The notes: generated from the letters alone by a model not told the origin. Shown: positions 36,273-46,095, counted from the first letter of the stretch. The stretch: 64,000 nucleotides of DNA from JBCBSS01 sp039819065 (GCA_039819065.1 JBCBSS010000001.1:124001-188000), one strand, 5' to 3'. Numbers and translations are program-made.

Positions 36273-37166
36273 CTAAAAAGTCAACGTTCCCTGACCAGGT
36301 CTTGCAATTGGCATTCTGAGTTTGAAACCAAGGTCTTTATTGAGTCGCTCAATCAAATAGGCGGAAAGCAGCGGAGACTCTTTCTCATGGTTTTGATGCA
36401 CAAAGAAGTAGAGCTTTTCCAGACCTTGATCCATCCATGACTTAATACGCTCGATCCAGTCATCCAGTCTTGAATAATCACTTTCATGATTGGCGCCGAC
36501 GTACCGCACGAACGCGGTTGGAGTGGTTAACCGCATATGTAGTAAATCTCTCCTACCAGCGGTATCGGTAATGATATTAGTGATATTATGTTTTTCAAAA
36601 AGGGAGTAAACCTGTCCAGCCACCTCTTCATCCGTGAACCAGGCGGTATTGCGCAATTCTACCGCCAAAGGAACATCCTCCGGGAACTCACTTAGGTACT
36701 TTTCAAGTCGATCAAAGTTCTTTGGCCCAAAGTTGTTATGAAGTTGCAGAAAACACATCCCCAGTTTCGGATAGAACGCTCGCGCCATATCGCAGAATTC
36801 TTCCGTGTAGATGGTCACATCATTCAGCCGCTTGAGATGGCTGATCATTTGATTGACCTTCGGAAAGAACATGAAACCATCGGGTGTTTTATCCCTCCAT
36901 TTTTCTACCTGCTCTTTTGTGTAGTTGTTGTAGAATGTAGCATTAAGTTCAATAGAATTAAACTGCTGCCCGTAGTAAGCCAACTCGTCTTTGGTACCCC
37001 GAGGGTAGAAATTCTTCAAATCCTGTCGGTTCCATTTGGCACAACCGATGTACACAGGCACTTCAGCTGATTGGGTTCCTTTACTTAAAATACCGGCAGT
37101 ATCAACATGATCCACTGGTAATGCAAAGTCTATGGCTTCTGGGTTATCTACACTTCCGAATTTCAT
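36273..37166 (-). CDS. DUF72 (YecE-like) family protein
   Basis: A 297-residue TIM-barrel-like protein with the DUF72 features VYIGCAKWNRQDLKNFYP, YGQQFNSIELNATFYN, KTPDGFMFFPKVNQMISH, LPLAVELRNTAWF and KLYFFVHQNHE. Family length is usual. Function is unknown. It has no near neighbour on the same strand. Confidence 0.82.
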   Translation of the reverse strand: MKFGSVDNPEAIDFALPVDHVDTAGILSKGTQSAEVPVYIGCAKWNRQDLKNFYPRGTKDELAYYGQQFNSIELNATFYNNYTKEQVEKWRDKTPDGFMFFPKVNQMISHLKRLNDVTIYTEEFCDMARAFYPKLGMCFLQLHNNFGPKNFDRLEKYLSEFPEDVPLAVELRNTAWFTDEEVAGQVYSLFEKHNITNIITDTAGRRDLLHMRLTTPTAFVRYVGANHESDYSRLDDWIERIKSWMDQGLEKLYFFVHQNHEKESPLLSAYLIERLNKDLGFKLRMPIARPGQGTLTF

Positions 37167-37710
37167 ACGGTGAAGATAAGGAATGTGAGGAATGTTCTAA
37201 ACCGGTCTGGACAAATTTAAAAGTAATCTGTTTCAACATTTACTAAACAGATTTCGTCGGCGGAGGGCTCGGGTTTTCGCACCAAAATGATGCCACAGAT
37301 TATAGAATACATCTTATCCGGAACCGGTTCCAAAAGGTTGTCCAAGATTCAATTTTATGTCACAAACAGTTCCTATATGCGTCGTATACTTTCCTTTACC
37401 ATGTAATAATCGGGTAATATATCTCTCATTATCAACTATTTACGATTTTTCATCAATTTCACTCATCGGAATTTGTCATCCTTCCACCGTCGCTATCATG
37501 CAACTCATCGGACTTAAAAGCAGGTGAAAGAGGAAACACCATACACCCAGAATCATATAGGTTACAAGACTGTTGAAAGCTAGAATTTAGGTTAAACTTT
37601 TTAAAAAGGCGGTTAAACTCAAAAGTTCATTTTTTTAATTAAAGCGATCCAAAATTTAACAATGAGCCCGGTCGGGACATAGCAAAACACACAAACAAAT
37701 AACAGAACAG
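37167..37710. other. Intergenic, control region of the T9SS esterase gene
   Basis: The 544-base gap holds a 9-bp inverted repeat AATCTGTTT/AAACAGATT (37225-37253), the palindrome GGAACCGGTTCC (37320-37331) and two GGTTAAAC direct repeats at 37590 and 37611, 21 bp (two turns) apart. The last pair recalls, loosely, the GTTAA arrays elsewhere in the window. No RNA gene seen. Confidence 0.4.
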
Positions 37711-40700
37711 ATGATGACAAAGGTGAGTAGATTATTTTTACTCATAGGGTATTTTTTTGCCTTTACTTTCCAGTTACAGGCCCAACCCTATGGAGCAGCA
37801 GGAAGCCAGACGGCAGTCACACGCAGCCAGAATCCCTCATTCTGGGGCTATTATGAGTATCTCCCTGAAGATTTCGACATTAACTCAGGCGACAAGTACC
37901 CGGTAGTGCTTTACCTATCCGGGATCGGACAAAAAGGAGACGGAGAGGGTGATCTGAGTAAGATCATCAGAAATGGACCCGCTAAATTGATCAATAACGG
38001 TCAGGATTATCCTGCTATCGTTATTTCCCCACAAAGTAGCAGCGGATGGTTCGGGGTCAATCAATGTCAACAATTCTACGATTACCTTGTGCAAAACTAT
38101 CCTGTGGATACCACCAGATTCTACGTAACTGGCCTGAGCGCCGGCGGTGGTAGCACATGGCAGTTTGCCGAGGCTCATCCGGAACTCATAGCGGGTATTG
38201 TTCCTATCTGCGGTGCCAATAAGGTGAGCAACCCTGCTACGCAATTGCAAAACGTCCCCATTTGGGCATTCCATAATTTCAATGATTTCACCATTCCAAG
38301 ATCATTCACTGAAGTCAATGTAGATCGAATCACTAACATTTCGGCTACAGTGATGAGCGTATATCCGTTTGTCAATGGCAACCAACCAGCTGCCCACCAC
38401 TATACATTGGGCTTTGATAATGGTCAGTGGCAAGCTACGCAAGGTGTGGTGACACCAACTTCTAACCTGACCTACACAGTCTACAAAAACGGTGGTCACA
38501 ACGCATGGTCAGCCACTTATGACAATCAAGATATGTGGGACTGGTTATTCGCACAAAGCAAAGGATCATTACCTCCTTCTGTAGATGCGGGTAGTGACAT
38601 TACCATTTCAGAAAGCGCAACTTCTCTCAACCTTAATGGCTCCGTTTCTGTGCCAAGTGGTAGAACGGTGGTCAACTACAATTGGAGCAAAATTTCTGGT
38701 CCATCCGTAGACCTGTCCGGAGCAAATACAGCTACATTGACGTTGACTAACTTTGTCCCTGGTGATTATACCTTCGAATTTTCAATTATCGACAGTGAAG
38801 GTTTTTCAGCCAGTGACAATGTCAATGTAACGGTGCAAGCCTATAATGAAGCGCCTGTTTCCGATGCAGGATCAGATGTGAACGCAACCACTGCCTCCAC
38901 GAATATCTCAATTGATGGGTCAGGAAGTTTCGACCCTGATGGCACCATTCAGTCTTATCTCTGGAACATTTTGAGTGCACCTTCACAGACTTCCTTAGTA
39001 GTATGTCTGAACTTCGCCGAGACTGGCATTACAGCCGCTTCTCCCTGGAACAATACAGATGGTAGCACTAACGCCGGTCAGAAAATCTCCAATGCCATCA
39101 ATACGCAAGGGGGTGCCACCGGCATCAATGTCGCCTTCCAAGACAGCTGGGGTGGAAGCAAACTGGGGGGTGCCAATACCGGTAACAATTCAGGAGCGCT
39201 ACCTGACGACGTGATGGAAACCACTTATTGGTTTCAAAATGACCAAAAAGAAATCAGGATCACCGGTTTAGAAGCGGGGTCAGTATATGATTTTACTTTC
39301 TTCGGCAGCCGTAACGGCGGTGGGGACAAAACCACGGTATACGCCATCGGATCAGCTTCAGGTTCATTAAATGCCTCCAACAATAGCACTGAAATTGTCA
39401 AGTTAGAGAGCATAACAGCTGATGCCAACGGAGAAGTACTGATAGAAATAAGCAACGGAGGATCGGCAGCTTATGGTTATTTGAATGCCATCATTATCGA
39501 ATCTGACGGTGTCAACCTTGACAATACTGATCAGGCTGTGGCAACACTGTCAAATTTCGAAGCGGGGACTTACACTTTAGAATTAGAAGTAACAGACAAT
39601 AACGGGTTAAGCGACAAAGATACTGTTCTGGTTAATGTTAGTGTTGCTAACAATGCAGCTCCGGTGGCTGACGCCGGAGCTGACCAAACCGTATCGGTAG
39701 GCCAGACTGTAACGCTTGATGGATTGAGCAGTTATGACCCTGATGGCACGATCACTTCCTACCAGTGGAGCCTTACGCAAACCTCAGCACAGGAAGCTCT
39801 CAAGGTTTCTATCAACTTTGCCCAGCCGGGTTATACTTATGGCAACCATTGGAACAATACCGACGGAAGCATCAATACTGGAACCAAGATTTATAATGCC
39901 ATAGACGAAAACGGTGTAAACACAGGTGTAAGCCTGACCTTCCTCGATAACTGGGGCGGCAAAAAGACCGGTGGTGAAACAACAGGTAATAATTCGGGCG
40001 TATTCCCGGATGAGGTGATGAGAACGTGCTACTGGTTCCGAGATGATCAAAAAGAGGTAAGAATTGCTGGCCTGAACCCAGGTTATCGGTATAACTTCAC
40101 CTTCTTTGGTAGCCGTGATGGTGGTGGGGACAAGACGACAGTCTATACGATAGGTAGCCAATCTGATTCGCTTGATGCCGCAGATAATACTTCTGAAGTG
40201 GCCGTTCTAACCGATGTATTGGCAGATGCAAATGGGGAAGTATTGGTGATCATCAACAACGGACAAAACGCTGCATACAGCTACCTCAATGCACTGACTA
40301 TAGAATCTCAAGGTTATAACCTTGAAAACGATGATCAGGCCATAGCCACACTCACCAACCTGGACGAAGGCTCATACACCTTCGCGTTGCAAGTAACCGA
40401 CAATCTAGGTGGTACGGCAACCGATAGTGTTACTGTTAATGTGACTACAACAACTCAGGCTGCCACCAGCAGCTATCCGATCAATACCAATTCATTGGCC
40501 GAAGGCTTCAACAGCCTGGATCAAATACAGGTGAATGCCTTCCCTAACCCTTCTGCGGACGGCTTATTCTATCTCGAATCTGAAGAAGAGACCTATAACA
40601 TCCGCGTGATGGATTTGAATGGTAGAACGGTAGAGCAGTTTGAATTGCAAGGCCGAAGATTAGTGGACTTGACATTAGAAAGTGAAAAAATATTTGTGGT

Positions 40701-40755
40701 TCATATGACGAGCTCATCAGGCGAGTATAGAACGATTAAATTATTGAAGAAATAA
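37711..40755 (+). CDS. T9SS-secreted esterase with PKD-like domains carrying nested insertions
   Basis: A 1014-residue protein: signal peptide (about 1-25), an alpha/beta-hydrolase esterase domain to about 285 (nucleophile Ser143 in GLSAGGG; PHB-depolymerase/feruloyl-esterase-like), one normal PKD domain (PSVDAGSDITIS to NVTV), then two PKD domains each split by a ~150-200-residue module (LNFAETGITAASPWNNTDG..., FNFTFFGSRDGGGDKTTVY...) and a C-terminal type A sorting domain (NAFPNPSADGLFYLES to IKLLKK). It is likely a surface or released enzyme on polymer esters. Transcription ends at a strong terminator at 40785. Confidence 0.85.
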   Translation: MMTKVSRLFLLIGYFFAFTFQLQAQPYGAAGSQTAVTRSQNPSFWGYYEYLPEDFDINSGDKYPVVLYLSGIGQKGDGEGDLSKIIRNGPAKLINNGQDYPAIVISPQSSSGWFGVNQCQQFYDYLVQNYPVDTTRFYVTGLSAGGGSTWQFAEAHPELIAGIVPICGANKVSNPATQLQNVPIWAFHNFNDFTIPRSFTEVNVDRITNISATVMSVYPFVNGNQPAAHHYTLGFDNGQWQATQGVVTPTSNLTYTVYKNGGHNAWSATYDNQDMWDWLFAQSKGSLPPSVDAGSDITISESATSLNLNGSVSVPSGRTVVNYNWSKISGPSVDLSGANTATLTLTNFVPGDYTFEFSIIDSEGFSASDNVNVTVQAYNEAPVSDAGSDVNATTASTNISIDGSGSFDPDGTIQSYLWNILSAPSQTSLVVCLNFAETGITAASPWNNTDGSTNAGQKISNAINTQGGATGINVAFQDSWGGSKLGGANTGNNSGALPDDVMETTYWFQNDQKEIRITGLEAGSVYDFTFFGSRNGGGDKTTVYAIGSASGSLNASNNSTEIVKLESITADANGEVLIEISNGGSAAYGYLNAIIIESDGVNLDNTDQAVATLSNFEAGTYTLELEVTDNNGLSDKDTVLVNVSVANNAAPVADAGADQTVSVGQTVTLDGLSSYDPDGTITSYQWSLTQTSAQEALKVSINFAQPGYTYGNHWNNTDGSINTGTKIYNAIDENGVNTGVSLTFLDNWGGKKTGGETTGNNSGVFPDEVMRTCYWFRDDQKEVRIAGLNPGYRYNFTFFGSRDGGGDKTTVYTIGSQSDSLDAADNTSEVAVLTDVLADANGEVLVIINNGQNAAYSYLNALTIESQGYNLENDDQAIATLTNLDEGSYTFALQVTDNLGGTATDSVTVNVTTTTQAATSSYPINTNSLAEGFNSLDQIQVNAFPNPSADGLFYLESEEETYNIRVMDLNGRTVEQFELQGRRLVDLTLESEKIFVVHMTSSSGEYRTIKLLKK

Positions 40756-40784
40756 AGCGCCAACCCTTCTTTCTTTACTTAACA

Positions 40785-40813
40785 GCACTCCGGCCTCACC
40801 GGAGTGCTTTTTT
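40785..40813 (+). terminator. Rho-independent terminator
   Basis: GCACTCCGG and CCGGAGTGC (40785-40793, 40799-40807) pair perfectly around CCTCA, followed by TTTTTTG. It lies 30 bases after the esterase stop. Confidence 0.9.
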
Positions 40814-41047
40814 GTTTTAGTATGACAGTACTGTAGGGTATTCCAATACTTACACTGGTGTGAAAGCCCTTGCTCTGGCGCGAAAGCTACTTTCGTGCCT
40901 CTACCAAAGGAAAACTCTATTGGGGCGCAATATCCAAAACAAATCAAAATGAATTTAGAAACAAAAACGCTACAGGTGAGACATGAGTATTGTGTAAACA
41001 TCTGAATATAGTTTAATCCCGAAGAGAGTGGAATTTGTTAACTTTAT

Positions 41048-41281
41048 ATGATTATGAAGACAGCCGATCTAAAAACTGAGTTGAAATACCTGATTGAACA
41101 GGAATCAAACCCTGATGTACTAGAGATTGTCAAGTCTATTCTAACAGAAAAAGATTACGACCCTCTAATTGAAAAAGATATGGTTTCTTCAGCAAAAAAG
41201 GCTGAGGAGGACATCAAAGAAGGTCGAGTTTATACAGCGCAAGAAGCACATGATCGGCTTAACAAAAGGTTAGACTTGTGA
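41048..41281 (+). CDS. Antitoxin-like partner of a ParE-type toxin
   Basis: A 77-residue acidic, helical protein (MIMKTADLKTELKYLIEQESNPDVLEIVKSIL to the YTAQEAHDRLNKRLDL end). The C-terminal EGRVYTAQEAHDRL pattern resembles addiction-module proteins that neutralise RelE/ParE toxins. It overlaps the toxin start by 4 bases (GTGA), the usual translational coupling. The start may be the ATG at 41048 or 41054. Confidence 0.7.
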   Translation: MIMKTADLKTELKYLIEQESNPDVLEIVKSILTEKDYDPLIEKDMVSSAKKAEEDIKEGRVYTAQEAHDRLNKRLDL

Positions 41282-41583
41282 AAGTAATATTCACCGAACA
41301 ATCTCTAGTTCGGTTGGAAAAAGCACTACTCTTTTACTTGGAAGAGCTTAAGTTACCGAGAAGTAAAATTGCCAAATTAAAAAACAGGCTAATAGCCAAG
41401 GCCAACACCTTATCTACTCAACCTCACAAAGGTCAAGTCGAACCTTATCTATTAAGCTTTAGAAAAGGTCACAGAAGAATAATAGAAGGGAATTTCAAGA
41501 TCGTTTATCGAATAGAGGACAACGCGATTTATATCATAGATTTTTTCGATAGTCGTAATGACCCCGGAAAAATGAAAGGCTAA
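41278..41583 (+). CDS. Type II RelE/ParE family toxin
   Basis: A 101-residue protein with the ParE/RelE fold pattern: FTEQSLVRLEKALLFYLEE at the start, LSTQPHKGQ in the middle, and RRIIEGNFKIVYRIEDNAIYIIDFFDSRNDP at the end. Such toxins cleave mRNA (RelE) or block gyrase (ParE); which cannot be told. Start GTG at 41278 inside the antitoxin stop. Two 20-bp tandem repeats follow at 41617. Confidence 0.8.
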   Translation: MKVIFTEQSLVRLEKALLFYLEELKLPRSKIAKLKNRLIAKANTLSTQPHKGQVEPYLLSFRKGHRRIIEGNFKIVYRIEDNAIYIIDFFDSRNDPGKMKG

Positions 41584-41616
41584 AAAGAACAACCTCAATG
41601 ACCCTAGCATGGAAGT

Positions 41617-41658
41617 TTTTCACTACAAACTGTCCTTATTTTCACTACAAATTGTCCT
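41617..41658. repeat. Two 20-bp direct repeats, 22-bp period
   Basis: TTTTCACTACAAACTGTCCT (41617-41636) recurs with one change at 41639-41658. It lies 34 bases after the toxin stop. It could be an iteron-like protein site or the relic end of a transposon such as IS21-type, whose ends carry repeated sites. No transposase is nearby. Confidence 0.5.
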
Positions 41659-41824
41659 CCCCACAACCACTTATACAGCATCAATTGAGGGCATACCATT
41701 TTAAAAACCTCATTTAAAGCCAATAAACACTGATTCTTACGTCCTAACAGTTTACTTGTAAATCTCATATCTTCAAAGCGAGGAGCGGATTTAAACCTTT
41801 TACCGTTAAATCCACCTCATCAAC

Positions 41825-41968
41825 ATGGAAGAAATCAAATATTTCAGCAGGCTCGTACAGTTAATATTCAGTGAAATAGGATCGATCACCATATCGCTCA
41901 TCACCCTCATGGGAACTATTAAACTTTTATGGGACAATATTAGAAAGTGGTTCAATTCCGACTCCTAA
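41825..41968 (+). CDS. Very small membrane protein (47 residues), tentative
   Basis: An ATG-to-TAA frame with one hydrophobic helix (IGSITISLITLMGTIKLLW, about residues 18-36), a charged start (MEEIKYFSRL) and a basic end (NIRKWFNSDS). This looks like a small inner-membrane or holin-like peptide, but only composition supports it. It lies in the 498-base gap before the FecI-type sigma gene, which it does not overlap. Confidence 0.35.
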   Translation: MEEIKYFSRLVQLIFSEIGSITISLITLMGTIKLLWDNIRKWFNSDS

Positions 41969-42081
41969 CATGCTCCCAAAGTCAGCTATGGTATTTCATC
42001 ATCCTAAACAGATGAACTTGACGCTATTCTGCCAGTCCGCTATCTTTATCGGCTAGGTTATTTAATGTTATCCAAAACCTG

Positions 42082-42606
42082 ATGGACTCATCTGTTTCAG
42101 TATGTGAGGAGAAAGTGTACAGCGCCGTATACAGGTCGCATGCTGAAAAGCTCAGGAATTTTCTCTATTACAAATGTGGTGATCTCGACAAGGCAGAAGA
42201 CCTCATGCATGATACTTTTCAGAAACTTTGGCAAAAATGTGCCGAGATTCTATACGAAAAAGTAACTGGTTTTCTATTCACCGTAGCTAACAATCTTTTT
42301 CTCGATTTGACCAGATCAGAAAAGGTGTCTCTCAAGTTTGAAAAGTCTCAACAACCGGCGACCGATACCTCAGATCCACACTTCTTGTTAAGAACAAAAG
42401 AGTTTCAGGAGAAGGTTGAAATGACCATTTCCAGCTTGCCTGAAGGGCAAAGAGAGGCATTTTTACTCAATAGGATTGATAAAATGACCTATAAAGAAAT
42501 CGCTCAACACTTGGACATCAGTGAAACAGCAGTGGAGAAAAGAATCACCAAAGCATTGGTCAAACTGAGGGAAGCGATAAAAGAATTTAAAAATTTTAAA
42601 ATTTAG
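42082..42606 (+). CDS. ECF RNA polymerase sigma factor (FecI-like)
   Basis: A 174-residue sigma-70 family protein. Region 2 (YRSHAEKLRNFLYYKCGDLDKAEDLMHDTFQKLWQKC) and region 4 (LPEGQREAFLLNRIDKMTYKEIAQHLDISETAVEKRITKALVKLREAI) are complete, and the long region 3 of housekeeping sigma is absent. It is followed by FecR and an STN-domain TonB receptor, so it is the cytoplasmic end of a cell-surface signalling chain. Confidence 0.92.
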   Translation: MDSSVSVCEEKVYSAVYRSHAEKLRNFLYYKCGDLDKAEDLMHDTFQKLWQKCAEILYEKVTGFLFTVANNLFLDLTRSEKVSLKFEKSQQPATDTSDPHFLLRTKEFQEKVEMTISSLPEGQREAFLLNRIDKMTYKEIAQHLDISETAVEKRITKALVKLREAIKEFKNFKI

Positions 42607-42645
42607 GGTTGGGTAAACGGGAGGTCAATCCGTTTATTGTTCAGA

Positions 42646-43557
42646 ATGGCTGAAAATCCTGAAAATAACGAATTGCTAGCCAAATGGCTGACCGGTGAAA
42701 TCACCGAAGAAGAACTAGCACAGCTTGGTGATCAAGTCGAGTTAGATGAATTGCGCGTTGTAACCGATGACATTGCCACTTGGACACCAGGTAGTTTTGA
42801 TGTGGACAGGGGTCTGGAAAAGTTACAGGCGCGTAACAAGGAAGGCGAAAAAGGCAAAGTCATTTCCTTAAGGCCATGGGTAAGTATCGCGGCCACCATA
42901 TCATTGATCTTAGTTGGCTACCTGGGTTGGAATTATTTCTTCAATGCCCAGGTAAACATTTCAACCGGAATAGCTGAAACCAAGGAAGTGACCCTACCTG
43001 ATGGGTCGCTTATCAAATTGGATGCTACTTCCGAAATTTCTTATAATAAGCGCGATTGGAATGAAAATCGAGTGGTAGCACTCAAAGGGCAGGCCTTTTT
43101 TGATGTTGAAAAGGCCGGTTCATTTGTCGTGAACACTGATGTAGGAACAGTAGAAGTACTAGGAACACAGTTCAATATCAACGCACTCAATGAACATTTC
43201 AAGGTACAATGCTATGAGGGCAAAGTAGCCGTGAAAGCGGCCGATCAGGAAAAAATACTGGCTGTCGGACAACAAACTGAACTCCAGAATGGCCGGTTGA
43301 CACTCGTTACACATGAAAGCACCGCTCCCGATTGGATCGCAGGTTTCACATTCTACCAAGGCGCTCCTTTGCCTGATGTAATAGATCAACTCAAAAGATA
43401 TTATCCTATCAATATTGACTTACCTGATCAGTATGCCGGTTTAAAATTTTCAGGTAAAGTTGTTCATAATAATCAATCACAAGCGCTAAGAGCTATATTT
43501 GACACCATGGAAATCCAATATTCATTGGATCAAAAAGGTAATGTAGTTTTTGATTAG
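42646..43557 (+). CDS. FecR family anti-sigma/sigma regulator
   Basis: A 303-residue protein (ATG at 42646; an upstream TTG at 42637 is in frame). It has an N-terminal cytoplasmic part (NNELLAKWLTGEITEEEL), one transmembrane helix (VSIAATISLILVGYLGW, about 85-103), the periplasmic FecR domain (TKEVTLPDGSLIKLDATSEISYN...RVVALKGQAFFDVEK) and the C-terminal DUF4974 (FYQGAPLPDVIDQLKRYYPINIDLP). It relays the state of the STN domain of the next gene to the sigma factor before it. Confidence 0.92.
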   Translation: MAENPENNELLAKWLTGEITEEELAQLGDQVELDELRVVTDDIATWTPGSFDVDRGLEKLQARNKEGEKGKVISLRPWVSIAATISLILVGYLGWNYFFNAQVNISTGIAETKEVTLPDGSLIKLDATSEISYNKRDWNENRVVALKGQAFFDVEKAGSFVVNTDVGTVEVLGTQFNINALNEHFKVQCYEGKVAVKAADQEKILAVGQQTELQNGRLTLVTHESTAPDWIAGFTFYQGAPLPDVIDQLKRYYPINIDLPDQYAGLKFSGKVVHNNQSQALRAIFDTMEIQYSLDQKGNVVFD

Positions 43558-43566
43558 TACTTGTTG

Positions 43567-46086
43567 GTGAAATTCTGTCTAAGCCTTAAGATTCTATTTA
43601 AGACCTTTTTCACGCTGATGTGCCTGTACATCAGTATGTCTTCTTTATACAGTCAAAATGTTATATCCACCGCCGGCAAGGTCAAGCTAGTGGAAGTATT
43701 GGCTCAGCTGCAAGAAAGGTATCAAGTAAGCTTTTCTTTCAACTATTCGCTCCTTGATGGTATAGAGGTAGAAGAGCTTTCCTGCAATTCACTAGCTTCC
43801 TGCCTCGAAGCGATCAGTCAACAAGTTCCGATTGAGATAGAAAATGTAGAAGGCAGCGATTACATTATTATTCCCATTAGAAGAGATGTAGCATTCGAAG
43901 TAGTCGAACAGGGTTCGGGTGAGCCTATTATGCCATTGATTGTGCAAGTCAACAGGCAGAAAGAGCAGTATTTACTGCCCAACGCATCGAAGTACACCCT
44001 TAAAAGTTTATTTCCCACTGACTCAATAGCCATCTCTTCTCGTTTCTACAAAACCACTCAATTGTCCGCAGCGCAGTTGCTCGCACTGAATGGTTCTTTG
44101 CAGTTGCTACCTGACACGGTCTACTTAAGTGAAGTCGTTTTCGAAGGCTATCTCACTTCCGGTGTGGACACAAAGCTGGCTGATCACAGTATTCAGGTCA
44201 ATATGAAAGATTTGGGGCTGCTGGCTGGTGAAACGGATGGGGATATCCTGACCATTCTCAAGAATATCCCTGGAATCAGGACTCCAGATGGGAAGCCCGG
44301 AAGCCTCAATTTCAGGGGCAGCACCTTCGACCAAACACTGATCCAGTTCGATGATATTCCTATCTATCATACGGGGCATTTCTACGGCACTATTTCGCCC
44401 TACAACCCTTTGGCGGTAGAAGAAATAGAAATATATCGGAGCACTGCCCCAGCCAAATGGAGCGGCCGAGTGGGCGGTTTTATCAATATGTCAACCGGTA
44501 ATCCTTTGGCTGACACTGCGCAGTATCAGTTCACAGCCAATACCATTTATGCTGGGACACAACTACAGGTGCCAATCATTAAAGGCAAGCTGGGTATATC
44601 CATAGCAGCCAGAAGTGATTACCCGGGCGAAGGTCTTGCGCCAAAGCTGGAAGAATTTTCAGATCTTAATTTTCAAGGTAGCTTGTTCGGACCTACGAGA
44701 GTAAATGAACGGAATTTTTTCAGGTTGTTCGATGTCCAGTTCAGCGATATCAACGCTAAACTGGCTTACCAAATCAATGATGATCATTTGGCAAGCTTCA
44801 GTTTTATCGACATCAGCAATAGCTTCTCCTCAGATTTCGATTCCAGGGCACGAAGGACGCTCAATATACAGCGTACGACTTTAGACAACTGGGGTTTCAC
44901 AGGGCGGCTGGATTCTAAGTTATCCGACCATTTGAGCACAACATTTGGATTCAGCCAGTCTCAGTTTGAATTGACTGACCGCATGACAGACTTGCGCATG
45001 AGAATGGTTTCCTCTGAACGTTTTGCACAAAACCAAGTGCGTGATTTTAGACTGAAAGGTGAAGCAAACTGGCAGCTAAATGGAGAGACAAACATCAATG
45101 CTGGCTATCACTATACAGAGCACGAAATACTATTCGATGAGCGCAATGACAACATGATGGGCAATAGAAGCCGCGATGAGGAAGCTTCAATACACTCATT
45201 CTTTGTTGACCTCAACAAAAACTGGGGTAGCCGTTTAGTCACCAACTTTGGCCTCCATTCGGATTATTATCAACCACTTGAGGAATTCTACTTCGATCCT
45301 AGATTTTCATTTAGCTATACGGTCAATGATCATTTTTTCCTCAAAGGTTCGGCCGGCAGGAACAGGCAGTTCATCAAGCAGCAATTCACTAATGATTTTG
45401 ATGACTTCATATTGCGCAACCAATTCTGGTTCTTAGCCAATGACCGTAATCCAGTGATTGTCGGGTATCAAGGCATGTTTGGTGGCCTATTTGAACGTGC
45501 CGGTTGGCTCGTCGATCTTGAGCTTTACGCCAAAGAGACCAACAACCTTGATTTCGAACCTATGCCTAACACTTTTTCCAATGGTACGCTGAATGCGATG
45601 GGGGCAGACTTATTCGTGAAAAAAAGATGGCAAAATATAGAAACCTGGGTGAGCTATTCTTTAAGTCGAGTAGAAACTGAATTCGAAGAAGTGGAGACAG
45701 TATTCTATGATCAGCCCCACATTCTGAATCTCACGGGTTTGGTAAACCTCAACCGATGGAGTGTCGCGGCTACATGGAGCTACATATCCGGGCTGCCCGT
45801 TATTATCCCCGAAATTGACCCTAATAGCCCTAATTCCATGGGGCAGTCAGAGCTTACCATACCTTTTGATGACCGGTTTCCGGCACAACATCAGTTAGAT
45901 CTTTCGATTACCCACCGTTTTTGGAATAAAGCAAAAAGCTGGCGAGGTATCGTAGGCGTTTCCTTCCTTAACGTGTACGACAAAGAAAATATCATCAACA
46001 TCTTTCAAGTCAATACCGAGGTCAACAACCCCTACCGACTGGCTGTAGGCTTTGCTCCTAATATGAATATCAACTTTGCTTTTTGA
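43567..46086 (+). CDS. TonB-dependent receptor with N-terminal STN signalling domain
   Basis: An 839-residue outer-membrane receptor. GTG at 43567 gives a clean signal peptide (KFCLSLKILFKTFF...SSLYSQ); TTG codons at 43561 and 43564 are also possible. Domains: STN (LVEVLAQLQERYQVSFSFNYSLLDG, about 32-100), a short region, plug (ILKNIPGIRTPDGKPGSLNFRGS, PLAVEEIEIYRSTAPAKWSGRVGGFINMSTG, about 225-310) and a barrel to the end (MNINFAF). No SusD-like gene accompanies it, so a small ligand such as a siderophore or peptide is likelier than a glycan. Confidence 0.9.
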   Translation: MKFCLSLKILFKTFFTLMCLYISMSSLYSQNVISTAGKVKLVEVLAQLQERYQVSFSFNYSLLDGIEVEELSCNSLASCLEAISQQVPIEIENVEGSDYIIIPIRRDVAFEVVEQGSGEPIMPLIVQVNRQKEQYLLPNASKYTLKSLFPTDSIAISSRFYKTTQLSAAQLLALNGSLQLLPDTVYLSEVVFEGYLTSGVDTKLADHSIQVNMKDLGLLAGETDGDILTILKNIPGIRTPDGKPGSLNFRGSTFDQTLIQFDDIPIYHTGHFYGTISPYNPLAVEEIEIYRSTAPAKWSGRVGGFINMSTGNPLADTAQYQFTANTIYAGTQLQVPIIKGKLGISIAARSDYPGEGLAPKLEEFSDLNFQGSLFGPTRVNERNFFRLFDVQFSDINAKLAYQINDDHLASFSFIDISNSFSSDFDSRARRTLNIQRTTLDNWGFTGRLDSKLSDHLSTTFGFSQSQFELTDRMTDLRMRMVSSERFAQNQVRDFRLKGEANWQLNGETNINAGYHYTEHEILFDERNDNMMGNRSRDEEASIHSFFVDLNKNWGSRLVTNFGLHSDYYQPLEEFYFDPRFSFSYTVNDHFFLKGSAGRNRQFIKQQFTNDFDDFILRNQFWFLANDRNPVIVGYQGMFGGLFERAGWLVDLELYAKETNNLDFEPMPNTFSNGTLNAMGADLFVKKRWQNIETWVSYSLSRVETEFEEVETVFYDQPHILNLTGLVNLNRWSVAATWSYISGLPVIIPEIDPNSPNSMGQSELTIPFDDRFPAQHQLDLSITHRFWNKAKSWRGIVGVSFLNVYDKENIINIFQVNTEVNNPYRLAVGFAPNMNINFAF

Positions 46087-46095
46087 GTCCAGACA

